Part shown: piece by piece, positions 39,143 through 47,936 of the stretch
Layout of the letters: every line of letters begins with the position of its first letter
Numbering within the stretch: the first letter of the stretch is position 1
Source of the DNA: JAHFUA01 sp963733935
GTDB lineage: Bacteria > Acidobacteriota > Terriglobia > Terriglobales > Acidobacteriaceae
NCBI GenBank assembly: GCA_963733935.1
Contig: CAVTEQ010000015.1
Coordinates: 62,001 to 126,000 of the forward strand
DNA: 64,000 nt
Reading direction: 5' to 3'
Translations under genes and position numbers: made by a program
Notes under the pieces: generated by a model
What the model was told of the DNA's origin: nothing
What the model saw: only the letters and a program-made list of their open reading frames with translations
Databases searched by the model: none

Positions 39143-39868
39143 CTAGGCGTTGCGGCGCAGCAGGCGCAGGCGCACCCCGGGTGGTAGGGTCTCGCAGGCA
39201 GTCCGCAGCACAAGGCGCGGGGCGCGGTCGCGGATGCGAAGCAGATAAGGGACGGTCGTTTTGCGGTCGGCCTTGGCGGCTTCGCGCAGCAGCCATCCCA
39301 GGCCCTTCTGGACCATGTCATCCTGATCGGCGAGCAGCGCCTCGGATACGCGGACAATTTGCGGAAACAACATCTGCCGGCGCGCGCTATGGACGAGAGA
39401 AACGGCCGCCGCGCGCCTGCGCCAGCGATTCCGCGACTTGGTCCAGCGCAGAGAGTAGCGGGCGCGCTTGGGTTCGGCGACGATCATGGGTCCTATCAGG
39501 TAGTACACGAGAGCGTCGTGGTCGGCCCAACTGGTGACGCGGTCCAGCCAGCTCTCGAACATTGTGAACTCGCGCTCGCCGAATTGGCCGACCGACTTCT
39601 CCAGCAGCATCACGGCGAAATTCTTTTCTTCGAGTACCTCGCCGGTGAAGAGTTTGTCGGCCACTCGCAAGAGAGTTTCCATGCCGTCGGTTGCCTGGAT
39701 CTCGCGGCTGGTGTGACGCGCGAAGCGGCGCAGAGCAGCCGTGTACCATCCGTGCGAGCGGACTTCTTCTTTGAAGAACCACTGCACGCCCCTGGCGTGT
39801 TCAGGCGAGCCGCCGCGGCGCAGATCGTCGCGGATGCGGCGGACCCAGGAGTTGGTGCGATTAGGCAT
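39143..39868 (-). CDS. DNA alkylation repair protein, AlkD-like
   Basis: A HEAT-like repeat DNA glycosylase family member (241 residues) that would remove alkylated bases. It opens MPNRTNSWVRRIRDDLRRGG, then helical repeats: VQWFFKEEVRSHGWYTAALRRF, NFAVMLLEKSVGQFGEREF, WADHDALVYYLIGPMI, WRRRAAAVSLVHSARR and GLGWLLREAAKADRKTTVPYLLR. These match AlkD/AlkC-type proteins. The ATG at 39868 is preferred because the upstream transporter most likely ends two bases before it. Confidence 0.82.
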   Translation of the reverse strand: MPNRTNSWVRRIRDDLRRGGSPEHARGVQWFFKEEVRSHGWYTAALRRFARHTSREIQATDGMETLLRVADKLFTGEVLEEKNFAVMLLEKSVGQFGEREFTMFESWLDRVTSWADHDALVYYLIGPMIVAEPKRARYSLRWTKSRNRWRRRAAAVSLVHSARRQMLFPQIVRVSEALLADQDDMVQKGLGWLLREAAKADRKTTVPYLLRIRDRAPRLVLRTACETLPPGVRLRLLRRNA

Positions 39869-39869
39869 A

Positions 39870-41154
39870 CTAGGCCGATGCGTCCGGTTGCTGCCGACTT
39901 CGCCGGTTCGACAATCCGGTCGTAAATCCACAGCAGCAGCGCGGTGGCCACGCCGACGCCGGTTACGACCCACCAGATTCTCTGCGGCTGGTGCTGCACC
40001 TCGCCGAAGTGATGGAGCAGCAGTCCCGCGAACCATCCGCCAATGATGGAACCGATGCCGATGGGCAGGAAGGCAAAGCCCATGTAGGTGCCCTGCTGTC
40101 CGGCGGGCGCCAGGCGGGAGATGTACTCGTAATAGCGCGGCGACTGGATGATCTCGCCCAGTGCCACACCAACCAGGGCCAGAACGGCGGTCACCACGCT
40201 GGGGCGCGCGGCGATGATGAGCCACGCCACCGCGGTCACCAGCGTTCCCAGCGTGATCGCGCGGAAAGACGGGATCTTGCGGGTGAGAGCATTCACCGCT
40301 ACCGTCAGCGTAATCACAATCAAAGGATCGGCGATGAGGATCATCTCCGTGTTCGCCCGGGCATCCACGTAGTCATGGATATAGATCGGCAAAATCAGGT
40401 ACTGCTGCCAGAAGACGATCCAATAACCGACGAAGATCAGCAGGAAGGCCACGAAGCGCACATTGCCGAGGACGGTGAGGAAGTTGCGCGCGACTTGGCC
40501 GAGGCTCGTGGCTTGCGGTTCGCCGGAGCGGCGAGGCTCGCGGAAGAAGATAAGCACGGCGATGAACATCAGGAAAACGCTGACCGCGGCCAGGCGGAAG
40601 ACGTTCTCTACGCGCATCCGCTGGTGCACCCAGCCGGCGAGAAACGGCCCCAGGGTGCTACCGATGTTGACCATGGTGTAGTAGATCGAGTATCCGAGGG
40701 AGCGCACGTTCTCGTGGGACGAGCGCGCTGTGGTGCCAACCACGCTCGGCTTCACCAGCGCCACTCCGAGAGCGGGAAGAAAGAGGATGACGCCAACCAT
40801 CAGCCCGAGGGGAACTGCGCTGCGCACCGGCGCGAGCCACGACGCTCCGATGGAGCCGATCAGAAAATAAGAGCAGCTCAGGATGAAGTACGCCAGCGAA
40901 AGCGCGCGGCGAAAACCAATGCGGTCGGCGAGTGCGCCGCCAAAGATGGCCATCACCCACACGGCCCCGCCAAAAATGCCGCTGAGACTGGCTGCTTCCG
41001 CGGTAGGAAATTTCAACGCCTCGTGCAGGTAGCGGGCAAGAGCGGCGAACACCGCGTAGTACGAGAGGCGCTCGAAAATCTCGCTGCTGTTGGCGACCCA
41101 GAAGGGACGCTCGAAGCCGGTCCGTATCTCGCGCAAGCGCTCGGCCAAGCTCAA
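39870..41154 (-). CDS. MFS transporter (POT-like), probable 3' frameshift
   Basis: A 12-helix secondary transporter. The N-terminus has the POT/MFS pattern FERLSYYAVFAALARYLHEAL, GIFGGAVWVMAIFGGALADRIGFRRAL, and SIYYTMVNIGSTLGPFLAGWV, so a peptide or drug substrate is possible. TTG at 41154 is the start: it overlaps the DUF167 stop (TTGA) and has AGGAG six bases upstream. As written the frame runs to 39610, 258 bases into alkD, with residues that look non-coding. Removing one base near 39900 lets it stop at 39870, giving 427 residues, so I end it there. Confidence 0.75.
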
Positions 41155-41450
41155 GATGTTCTCCTGGTCCGCAATCGGTCTGCAACTTCGGTCGCCGTGA
41201 GGCCGGCGATGCGAATCACTTTGTTTCGGCTGGTTTCGCCGGCGGCTATGGTAATGGAGGAACGCGGCACTTTCAAAAATCCTGCCAGAAACTCGATGCA
41301 GGCATCGTTGGCGCGGCCCTCGACTGGAGGCGCGGTCAAGGAAATCTTGAGCGCATCGCCGATTTCGCCCAGGACGGCGTTTTTACGGGCGCGCGGCTGT
41401 ACGCGGATGGCGAAGGTCACACCGTTGGGCGTGTCGCGGATGGCAATCAC
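41151..41450 (-). CDS. DUF167 (YggU-like) protein
   Basis: A small protein (99 residues) of the DUF167/YggU family, function unknown but often next to yggS. The core is VQPRARKNAVLGEIGDALKI, LTAPPVEGRANDACIEFLAGFL, VPRSSITIAAGETSRNKVIRI, the classic family signature. The GTG at 41450 overlaps the yggS stop (GTGA), and the TGA overlaps the TTG of the MFS gene. A longer frame upstream is a shadow of yggS. Confidence 0.88.
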   Translation of the reverse strand: MIAIRDTPNGVTFAIRVQPRARKNAVLGEIGDALKISLTAPPVEGRANDACIEFLAGFLKVPRSSITIAAGETSRNKVIRIAGLTATEVADRLRTRRTS

Positions 41451-42151
41451 TTCGGCGGCCTTGGGCCGAAAATCGCCGTGCCCACGCGCACGCAGGTTGA
41501 GCCTTCCTCGATGGCGATTTCGAAATCGTGCGACATGCCCATGGAGAGTATGTCTATGCACACTGCGGGCAAATGGCGAGCGGCAATCTGATCGCCCAAT
41601 TCGCGCAGCAAGCGGAAATACGGCCGTGCCGCTTCGGGATCTTCCGTGAACGGCGGGATGGTCATCAGGCCGCGGAAATCGAGATGCTCGAGCCTCGGGC
41701 CCGAAGCAAGCAGCTTTCCGAGTTCGGGCGAATCCGGCGCCAGGCCGCTCTTGGCGGACTCGCCTCCAACGTTGATCTCGATCAAAACGAGCAAACGCTT
41801 GCCGATCTTTTCAGTGGCCGCATTGAGCTTCTCGGCCAGGTGAAGCGAGTCCACGGAATCGACACCCGTGAAGATCTGCGCGGCCTTGGCGGCCTTGTTG
41901 GATTGCAAGTGGCCGATCAGATGAAACTCGATCCCTTGCAGATCGGCAAGCTGGGGCGCCTTCTCCGCGAACTCCTGCACGCGGTTTTCTCCGAACAGCC
42001 GATGGCCGGCAGCATGAGCTTCGCGGATGGTCGCGGGCGGGAAGGTCTTCGTCACCGCCATCAGCGCGACATCTTCCGGGCGGCGGCCGGCGCGGTGGGC
42101 AGCATCGGCGATGCGCTGGCGAACGCGGGCGAGATTGTCGGCAATGCTCAC
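41447..42151 (-). CDS. yggS: Pyridoxal-phosphate homeostasis protein YggS
   Basis: A PLP-binding TIM-barrel protein of the YggS/PROSC family that balances vitamin B6 forms. The PLP Lys is in MAVTKTFPP. FGENRVQEFAEK, IEFHLIGHLQSNKAAKA, IEINVGGESAKSG, FRGLMTIPPF, LSMGMSHDFEIAIEEGST and VRVGTAIFG are all present. I use the GTG at 42151 (SIADNLARVRQRI), which matches homologues. A GTG at 42169 lies in the inverted repeat. It heads a tightly coupled unit with DUF167 and the MFS gene. Confidence 0.93.
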   Translation of the reverse strand: MSIADNLARVRQRIADAAHRAGRRPEDVALMAVTKTFPPATIREAHAAGHRLFGENRVQEFAEKAPQLADLQGIEFHLIGHLQSNKAAKAAQIFTGVDSVDSLHLAEKLNAATEKIGKRLLVLIEINVGGESAKSGLAPDSPELGKLLASGPRLEHLDFRGLMTIPPFTEDPEAARPYFRLLRELGDQIAARHLPAVCIDILSMGMSHDFEIAIEEGSTCVRVGTAIFGPRPPK

Positions 42152-42161
42152 CGCCAACAAA

Positions 42162-42234
42162 CCTACCACGGAGACACTGAGACACGGAGAAATGCAGGTT
42201 TCTTTCCTCGGTGTCTCCGTGTCTCCGTGGTAGG
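42162..42234. repeat. Long inverted octad repeat between yggS and OPT gene
   Basis: CCTACCACGGAGACACTGAG, then ACACGGAGAAA, a short loop, then TTTCCTCGGTGTCTCCGTGT and CTCCGTGGTAGG. The outer 16 bp pair perfectly. Each arm is a degenerate 8-bp tandem (ACGGAGAC, ACTGAGAC, ACGGAGAA). Confidence 0.85.
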
Positions 42235-42244
42235 TGTTACTCGG

Positions 42245-44296
42245 TCACATGATCGCTGTCGGCGGCGCGGGTTCGTCGGGACTGCCGGCGCTGGCGAGCG
42301 GCAATTTGACCATGACCGCGATCAGCGCAGCCAGCCCGACCAGGCCGGAGATCCAGGCATTTCCCGGCGTAAGCTGGAACAACTGGGCGGCGCCGCCGTG
42401 CGATAGTTTCTGCGCGATGATGGCCGCGATCACGATGCCGCACAGCGCCTCGCCGGCGATCAGGCCGGAGGCGGTGAGCACGCCGGCATTGTCCACGCGG
42501 GCTTTCTGCGCGTCGTTCAAGCCGCGGCGGTCGCGGAGCGAATCAGTAATCCAGCGAATGACTCCGCCGAGGAAGATGGCGAAAGTCGTCTCCAGCGGCA
42601 GGTACATGCCGACGGCGAACAGCATGGGGCTGCGCACCTGCACCAGGATGGCCGCGAATCCCAGAAAGATGCCGACCACCACCAGCGGCCACGCCATATT
42701 GCCGCCGACGATGCCCTGCGCCAGCATGGCCATCAGGCCGGCTTGCGGCGCCGACAACGCGGCGCTGCCGAAGGTGTAGGCCTTGTGCAGCATCATGAGC
42801 GGGAAGAACAGCACCAGGCTGGCCACCACGATGCCGAGCAGGTCGCCGATCTGCATCTTGGCCGGCGTTCCGCCGAGGATGTGGCCGACTTTCAAATCCT
42901 GCAACATTTCTCCGGCAACCGCCGACGAGACGCACACCACCGCGGCCACGCCAAGTACGGCGGCCACGCCGCTCGGCCCTTTGACGCCCATCGCTACCAT
43001 CAACAGCGCGGACACCACCAGCGTGCACAGCGTCAGGCCGGAAACCGGATTGTTCGAGGAGCCGATCATCCCGCACAGGTTGCCGGAGACCGCGGCGAAG
43101 AAGAATCCCAGGATGATCATCACGATGGCTGCGACCAACGCCCCAGGCAGCGTGCCCGAGAAGTAAAAATAGAGCGCGATCATGCACAGGAACATTGCCG
43201 CCACGCCGCCGAAGACGAATTTCGCGTTGAGGTCGCGCTCGGTGCGGTCGGTGACGGCCTGATGCGCGGTGGCGGATTTCTTGAGGTCGTGGATAGCGCG
43301 CTTCATGCCGGCCCCGAGCTGGGCGCGCATGCGAAACAGGGTGAAGCCGGCGCCCACCAGCATCCCGCCTACGGCGATGGGCCGCACGATCGAATACCAC
43401 ATGCTGAAGGCCAGCCCGCTCCAGTTCATGGTGGTTCCGGGCGGAAGATTGGCCTGGATGCCGGGGCCGAGGAAGTACACGAGAAGCGGAACGAGCAGTC
43501 CCCAGGCCAGCACTCCGCCGGCGAAGTTGAGCGCAGCCAGGCGAGGCCCGATGATGTAGCCGACTCCGAGATAAGCCGGGCTGATGGCCGGGCTGGTGAA
43601 GGTAGTCAGGCCGCCGGTCGCGACCATGGGCGCGCTGGCGCTGCGTCCGATGCGCAGGCCGCGGACCATGGCCGGAATCTGCACCAGCACGGTGCGCGTG
43701 TACCAGAACAGATTGATCTGCGAGAGGAAGTACATGACGGCGCCGAATCCCATGTTGGCGAACAGGATTTTGGCGGCGCGCGCTCCTTGCTGTCCGGCCT
43801 TGTGAATTTCAGACGCGGCGACCGATTCCGGGTACGGCAGCTCGGGGTCTTCGACCATCACACGGCGCAGCAGGGTCACGAACAGGATGCCAAGCGTTCC
43901 GCCCACCGCCATCAGCGCCACCGACGGCCAGTAGGCGTGTTCCATGTCAAATGCCGGCCAGACTCCCGCCAGCACGAACGCCGGAATGGTGAACACCGCG
44001 CCCGCCGCCACCGATTCGCCAATCGAGCCGATGGTGCGGGTGATGTTCTCCTCCAATATGGAGCCCTTAAACAGCCGCAGGAGCGACATCCCGATTACAG
44101 CCGCGGGATAAGTGGCGGCAATGGTCATTCCCGCCTTCAAGCCCAGATAGGCATTGGCAAAGCCCAGAATCGCCGTCAGGGGCAGTCCAATAAGGACGGC
44201 TCGCAGCGTGAACTCCTTCATCTGCATCTGCGGCGGGACGAAGGGTTGAAATTTCTTGGGGGCTTCCTTCGGGGGAGCCGTGGTTTGAGGGCTCAT
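42245..44296 (-). CDS. OPT-family oligopeptide transporter
   Basis: A large polytopic transporter (683 residues) of the OPT family, which moves oligopeptides or metal chelates with protons. MKEFTLRAVLIGLPLTAILGFANAYLGLKAGMTIAATYPAAVIG is typical of the family (quoted here only for its order: polar start, then two membrane segments). SEIHKAGQQGARAAK, the block NNPVSGLTLCTLVVSA, and GVAAVVCVSSAVAGEMLQDLK are present. At least 14 membrane segments are visible. It is the first gene after the octad inverted repeat. The substrate is unknown. Confidence 0.9.
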   Translation of the reverse strand: MSPQTTAPPKEAPKKFQPFVPPQMQMKEFTLRAVLIGLPLTAILGFANAYLGLKAGMTIAATYPAAVIGMSLLRLFKGSILEENITRTIGSIGESVAAGAVFTIPAFVLAGVWPAFDMEHAYWPSVALMAVGGTLGILFVTLLRRVMVEDPELPYPESVAASEIHKAGQQGARAAKILFANMGFGAVMYFLSQINLFWYTRTVLVQIPAMVRGLRIGRSASAPMVATGGLTTFTSPAISPAYLGVGYIIGPRLAALNFAGGVLAWGLLVPLLVYFLGPGIQANLPPGTTMNWSGLAFSMWYSIVRPIAVGGMLVGAGFTLFRMRAQLGAGMKRAIHDLKKSATAHQAVTDRTERDLNAKFVFGGVAAMFLCMIALYFYFSGTLPGALVAAIVMIILGFFFAAVSGNLCGMIGSSNNPVSGLTLCTLVVSALLMVAMGVKGPSGVAAVLGVAAVVCVSSAVAGEMLQDLKVGHILGGTPAKMQIGDLLGIVVASLVLFFPLMMLHKAYTFGSAALSAPQAGLMAMLAQGIVGGNMAWPLVVVGIFLGFAAILVQVRSPMLFAVGMYLPLETTFAIFLGGVIRWITDSLRDRRGLNDAQKARVDNAGVLTASGLIAGEALCGIVIAAIIAQKLSHGGAAQLFQLTPGNAWISGLVGLAALIAVMVKLPLASAGSPDEPAPPTAIM

Positions 44297-44614
44297 GAAC
44301 TCCTCGATTTCACGAATTGTAAGATGTGTGCCAAAGGCGCTAGCGGCTGGCTGATTTTACAAGGAAATCGACTGGCTACGAGTTGGTTTAGGGGTAACTC
44401 GCCGACCAGACCGGATTTTTATCCTTCAATACCTCCAGACGGCGCATTGCTTCCCGGGTTCCTACCTCGTTATACTTAAGCAGGTTGCTGGTGTTCCCGG
44501 TAGTTCGACCGGGCACACTGGACGAGGAGAGCCGTCTTCAGCAGTAGTGACCTAAGCCGGGCCAGGGGCCAGGAATCTACCACCGACGCGCGCAGCGGGC
44601 GTGTAGGGTCGCTG
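44297..44614. other. Divergent intergenic region, OPT/comF
   Basis: These 318 bases hold the upstream regions of the OPT gene (minus) and comF (plus). No repeat or structured element is obvious. The comF frame stays open upstream of its assigned TTG start, so part of the last 100 bases could be coding. Confidence 0.45.
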
Positions 44615-45409
44615 TTGAACGCGGCTGCGCAGAGTTTGTTTGCCGCGCTGTTGCCCGCCGATTGCCAGCTTTGCCAGGCTCCCCTGACCAGCATCTCGCG
44701 CCTTCCTGTTTGTGATGCTTGTCTGAATGCGATGGAGCCCATTCGCGGGCGTCTGTGTTCCCTCTGCGGAGAACGGATCTCCACGCCTCATGGCGATGCA
44801 CTCTGCGGCGAGTGCCGCACGAGTCCGCCGACATTCACCCGGGCTATGGCTTATGGCAGCTACGACGGCGGCCTGCGCGAGCTGATCCACCTTTTGAAAT
44901 ATGACCGGGTGCGTCCTGCGGCAGGCGTGCTGGGACGAATGCTGGCAGAGGTTGTCGAAGGCTTCGGCAGCGAGCTGCTATCGGCAGTCGTTGTCCCGGT
45001 ACCGCTGCACAGCGGCAAGCTGCGCCAGCGCGGCTTCAACCAGGCGGAAGAGATTGCGCGCGCAGCGTTGAAGAACCTGAACCGCAGCGGGTTCGTGCTG
45101 GCTGCGGGCGTGCTGCAGCGCCGGCATGCCACCGACAGCCAGACCGGGCTAAGCGACCATCAGAGGCAGCAGAACGTGCGTGGCGCTTTTGTGGTGTCCC
45201 AGGCCGCGAAGATCGAAGGCCAAGACGTGCTCCTGGTGGATGACGTCTTCACCACTGGAGCAACGGTAAGCGAGTGCGCGCGAGTTCTGCGAAGAGCCGG
45301 GGCGGATCGCGTCTTCGTGGCCACGGTGGCGCGGGTGCTCAAGGCGGAAGCAACTTGGGCAATCACGGAAGAGGCCGACGAACCAAGGGCTCTCAAGGCA
45401 TATGCATAG
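44615..45409 (+). CDS. comF: ComF-family phosphoribosyltransferase-like protein
   Basis: A ComF/GntX-type protein used in DNA uptake. The N-terminal zinc ribbon has CQLC, CDAC, CSLCGE and CGEC pairs (residues about 17-70). YGSYDGGLRELIHLLKYD follows, and the PRTase-like part ends in VLLVDDVFTTGATVSECARVLRRAGA, the phosphoribosyl-pyrophosphate loop. The assigned start is a TTG at 44615; the frame is open further up, so the true N-terminus is unsure. It overlaps the HNH gene by 8 bases. Confidence 0.88.
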   Translation: MNAAAQSLFAALLPADCQLCQAPLTSISRLPVCDACLNAMEPIRGRLCSLCGERISTPHGDALCGECRTSPPTFTRAMAYGSYDGGLRELIHLLKYDRVRPAAGVLGRMLAEVVEGFGSELLSAVVVPVPLHSGKLRQRGFNQAEEIARAALKNLNRSGFVLAAGVLQRRHATDSQTGLSDHQRQQNVRGAFVVSQAAKIEGQDVLLVDDVFTTGATVSECARVLRRAGADRVFVATVARVLKAEATWAITEEADEPRALKAYA

Positions 45410-45995
45410 GCACGAACTCAACCCGGGACGCATGGGCGGCTTGCAGCCGGTGGCTCTGCACGAAGCCGGCAATGGTCACAACCCGATGCACGCTCCCGTG
45501 CTGGTGCTGAACGCTTCCTACGAGCCCATCAACGTGTGCGCGGCGCGGCGCGCCATCGTGCTGGTGCTCAAGGGCGTGGCCATGACCGAGGAGGAGAATG
45601 GACACTATCTGCACTCGGCACGTCTGGCGATCCGCCTGCCCTCGGTGATCCGGCTGCTGGAATACCGCCGCATTCCCCACCAGACCCGCGCTCTCTCGCG
45701 CAAGAACCTGCTGCTGCGCGACCGCAACAGTTGCCAGTACTGCGGCGAGGTTCTGCCCTCCAGCGAGTTGACGCTCGATCACGTGGTGCCGCGCTCCCGC
45801 GGCGGCCTTTCCACCTGGGAGAACCTGGTGGCGTGCTGCCATGCCTGCAACCGCCAGAAGGGCGACCGCCTGCTGGGCGAAGCCGGCATGAAGCTGCTGC
45901 GTGAGCCGCGGGCGTTCAATCTCCACACCAGCCGCCACATCATGCGCCTGATCGGGCGCTCCGACGCCAAGTGGCGGAAGTACCTCTTCTACTAA
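45402..45995 (+). CDS. HNH endonuclease
   Basis: A 197-residue HNH-family nuclease of the type often found beside comF or as a stand-alone housekeeping gene. After a conserved opening (PVLVLNASYEPINVCAARRA) the metal-binding finger is CQYCGE ... LTLDHVVPRSRGG ... TWENLVACCHACN, giving two Cys pairs and the catalytic DHV. The end, LIGRSDAKWRKYLFY, is encoded by bases that recur at 46839-46875, where a tandem duplication begins. The ATG overlaps the comF stop by 8 bases. Confidence 0.88.
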   Translation: MHRHELNPGRMGGLQPVALHEAGNGHNPMHAPVLVLNASYEPINVCAARRAIVLVLKGVAMTEEENGHYLHSARLAIRLPSVIRLLEYRRIPHQTRALSRKNLLLRDRNSCQYCGEVLPSSELTLDHVVPRSRGGLSTWENLVACCHACNRQKGDRLLGEAGMKLLREPRAFNLHTSRHIMRLIGRSDAKWRKYLFY

Positions 45996-46046
45996 TTTTA
46001 CTAACCCCGGCGGTTAATCCTGAGGGCTACTGCAGCGGGCTAGCGC

Positions 46047-46157
46047 CTCTGGTTAGCATGTCGGGAGACTTGCGATTGCCCATTTCCGGGTGCAAGCTCC
46101 GGTAACGCGCCGAGCTCTCCCCGCGCCGGCGGCTGTCCATTCAAGGAGGATCCCTAA
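46047..46157 (+). promoter_or_regulatory. Conserved structured leader, copy 1
   Basis: The stem GGAGACTTGC (46064-46073) pairs with GCAAGCTCC (46092-46100), leaving a one-base bulge. After it come GGTAACGCGCCGAGCTCTCC and CCGCGCCGGCGGCT, identical in both copies, then AAGGAGG and the ATG. The stem is kept while the loop differs between copies, so a structured 5' leader is likely. It matches no riboswitch class that I can recognise. Confidence 0.55.
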
Positions 46158-46748
46158 ATGAAGAAGCTTCTCGTGTGTTTGGGGCTGCTGTTGCTGGTGC
46201 CGGGTCTGGCGCTGGCACAGGGCACGTCGTTTTACCACGTCGAATACTTCGCCAACAACCCTGGTCCGGCTTCGGGCGCGCCTGACCAGGTGATCCGGAT
46301 CATCAATACCGGTACACTCGGCACGCCGCTCACCAGCCCGGTGGGCGACATCTGCGCCAACATTTACGTCTTCGACAACAACCAGGAGATGGTCGCCTGC
46401 TGCGCCGAGCAGATTACGCCGGACGAGCTGGATTCGGCGGCGGTCGGCGCTCAGTTGACTGCCAACCCGCTGACCTCGGTGGTTCCCGCCTCGGGAGTGG
46501 TGAAGATCATCACTACAGTTGTGCTGCCGGGAGGCTGCAACCCAACCAACCTTCCAGGTGCCGCCGACTCCAGCGTGACGGCAACTCACCTGCAGGTCAC
46601 TGGTGGGAGGACCTTCGTAACCGAAACGCAATCGGCAGGGTCGCTTCTCAGCCCCGCCGAGGCTTTCTTCCTGCAGCAGGCTTGCTCGTTCACGCTGTAT
46701 CTGGGCAGCGGCAAGGGTACCTGCAGCAGCAGCGTGCCAGGCCACTGA
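46158..46748 (+). CDS. Secreted Cys-rich protein, paralogue 1
   Basis: A 196-residue exported protein of unknown function. The signal peptide is MKKLLVCLGLLLLVPGLALAQ. The mature part has six cysteines: GDICANIYVFD, the MVACCAEQITPDEL pair, PGGCNP, LQQACSFTLYLG and KGTCSSS, which could form three disulfides. YFANNPGPASGAPDQVIRIIN opens the mature domain, and the end is SVPGH. It is followed by its own terminator and a second copy with about 75 percent similarity by eye. The ribosome site is AAGGAGG. Confidence 0.7.
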   Translation: MKKLLVCLGLLLLVPGLALAQGTSFYHVEYFANNPGPASGAPDQVIRIINTGTLGTPLTSPVGDICANIYVFDNNQEMVACCAEQITPDELDSAAVGAQLTANPLTSVVPASGVVKIITTVVLPGGCNPTNLPGAADSSVTATHLQVTGGRTFVTETQSAGSLLSPAEAFFLQQACSFTLYLGSGKGTCSSSVPGH

Positions 46749-46779
46749 GTCCGTATTATTCCTGCAGTATTGCTTTCGT

Positions 46780-46815
46780 GTGCCAGGCGGGCAACTGCCT
46801 GGCACGCGTTTTTTT
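46780..46815 (+). terminator. Intrinsic terminator after paralogue 1
   Basis: GTGCCAGGC, an 8-base loop, GCCTGGCAC, then GCG and a run of seven T. Confidence 0.92.
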
Positions 46816-46838
46816 ATGGAGCACTCAGCGCCACCCTG

Positions 46839-46875
46839 CTCCGACGCCAAGTGGCGGAAGTACCTGTTTTACTAG
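46839..46875 (+). pseudogene. Remnant of the HNH gene 3' end
   Basis: These 37 bases match 45959-45995, the last codons of the HNH gene (SDAKWRKYLFY), with only three or four changes, and they mark the duplication junction. They have no start and are not expressed as part of a gene. Confidence 0.8.
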
Positions 46876-46917
46876 CCCGGACGGCTAAGCCCGAGGACTA
46901 CTACAGCCGACTAGCAA

Positions 46918-47028
46918 CTCTGGTTAGCATGTCCGGAGACTTGCCATCGCACACTTCAAGGTGCAAGCTCCGGTAACGCGCCGAGCTCTCCCCGCGCCGG
47001 CGGCTATACATTCAAGGAGGATCCCTAA
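46918..47028 (+). promoter_or_regulatory. Conserved structured leader, copy 2
   Basis: CTCTGGTTAGCATGTC, then the stem GGAGACTTGC (46935-46944) and GCAAGCTCC (46963-46971), then CGGTAACGCGCCGAGCTC onward as in copy 1. The loop is CATCGCACACTTCAAGGT instead of GATTGCCCATTTCCGGGT, while both stem arms are unchanged. Confidence 0.55.
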
Positions 47029-47628
47029 ATGAAGAAGTTACTCGTGTGTTTGGGGCTGCTGTTGCTGGTGCCGGGTCTGGCATTGGCACAGGCTGATCCC
47101 TTTGGCTACTACGTCGGCTACTACGCCAACAACCCTGGTCCGGCTTCGGGCGCGGCTGACCAAGTGGTCCGGATCATCAATACCGGTACACTCGGCACGC
47201 CGCTCACTAGCCCGGCCGTTGGCGACATCTGCGCCAACATCTATGTGTTCGACAACAACCAGGAGATGATCGCCTGCTGCGCCGAGAGAATCACCCCAGA
47301 CGAACTTGATTCGGCCGCAGTCGGCACTCAGTTAACCGCGAACCCGCTCACTTCGGTGGTTCCCGCGGCGGGCGTGTTCAAGATCCTTACCACTACTGTG
47401 CCGGCCGGAGGCTGCAGCCCAACGGCCGTTACAGGAGTTTTGGCCGATGCGAGTGTGTTTTCCACGCACTTGCAAGTGTCCGGTGGGAGGACGTTCGTGA
47501 CGGAGACGTTCAACATAGGGTCACCGCTCAGCGCTGCCGAATTCACCTTCCTGCAGCAGGCTTGCTCGTTTACGCTCTATCTTGGAAGCGGCAAGGGCAC
47601 TTGCAGCAGCAGCGTACCGGGCCACTGA
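47029..47628 (+). CDS. Secreted Cys-rich protein, paralogue 2
   Basis: A 199-residue paralogue of the preceding gene, with the same signal peptide and the same six mature cysteines (GDICAN, IACCAERITPDEL, AGGCSP, QQACSF, KGTCSSS). Differences gather at the mature N-terminus (ADPFGYYVGYYANNPG) and in the stretch after PAGGCSPTAVTGVLADASVF. The codon changes are spread through the gene, which suggests both copies are under selection. The function is unknown. Confidence 0.7.
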   Translation: MKKLLVCLGLLLLVPGLALAQADPFGYYVGYYANNPGPASGAADQVVRIINTGTLGTPLTSPAVGDICANIYVFDNNQEMIACCAERITPDELDSAAVGTQLTANPLTSVVPAAGVFKILTTTVPAGGCSPTAVTGVLADASVFSTHLQVSGGRTFVTETFNIGSPLSAAEFTFLQQACSFTLYLGSGKGTCSSSVPGH

Positions 47629-47661
47629 GCTTTAGACCTGTATTTTTAACGCACCGATTTT

Positions 47662-47697
47662 GCGTGCCAGGCGAGCAATTGCTTGGCACGCTTTTTT
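47662..47697 (+). terminator. Intrinsic terminator after paralogue 2
   Basis: GCGTGCCAGGC, an 8-base loop, GCTTGGCACGC (one G-T pair), then six T. It is related to the terminator after paralogue 1. Confidence 0.92.
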
Positions 47698-47936
47698 GTT
47701 AGCACTCCAGCCGATGCTAAAAACGGAGCGCTGAAAACTAAGGGCGGCCACCAGCCTTCTCCTGCCAACCTTAGGCATCGCCATTCCCACGATTAGCCGG
47801 TTCGTGCCTGCCGCCGGGTTGGCGTATTCCTGACGGCGTGTTTTCAGCATGATAGCGGCGGCAACATGGCAGGGTAACTGCAAATCCCATCCGCTGCGCC
47901 ACCCTGCAAGTAGAACCCAAAGAGAGCAGAATAAAA

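Larger units (their letters stand above)
45959..47715 (+). repeat. Tandem duplication, two units of about 880 bp
   Basis: Unit 1 (45959-46838) and unit 2 (46839 to about 47715) each contain the last 37 bases of the HNH gene, a leader, a secreted-protein gene and an intrinsic terminator. Gene starts are 871 bases apart and HNH tails 880 apart. Leaders and terminators are recognisably similar, so the whole unit was copied and has since drifted. Confidence 0.88.

Noticed and set aside
39610..39869. The C-terminal extension of the MFS frame into the alkD gene
   Set aside because: The residues are low-complexity and out of frame with alkD; a one-base shift lets the MFS gene stop just before alkD.
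46047..47028. Known riboswitch (cyclic-di-GMP class I) in front of the secreted paralogues
   Set aside because: The characteristic GCAAA...GAAA and receptor elements of that class are not seen; only a generic stem is.
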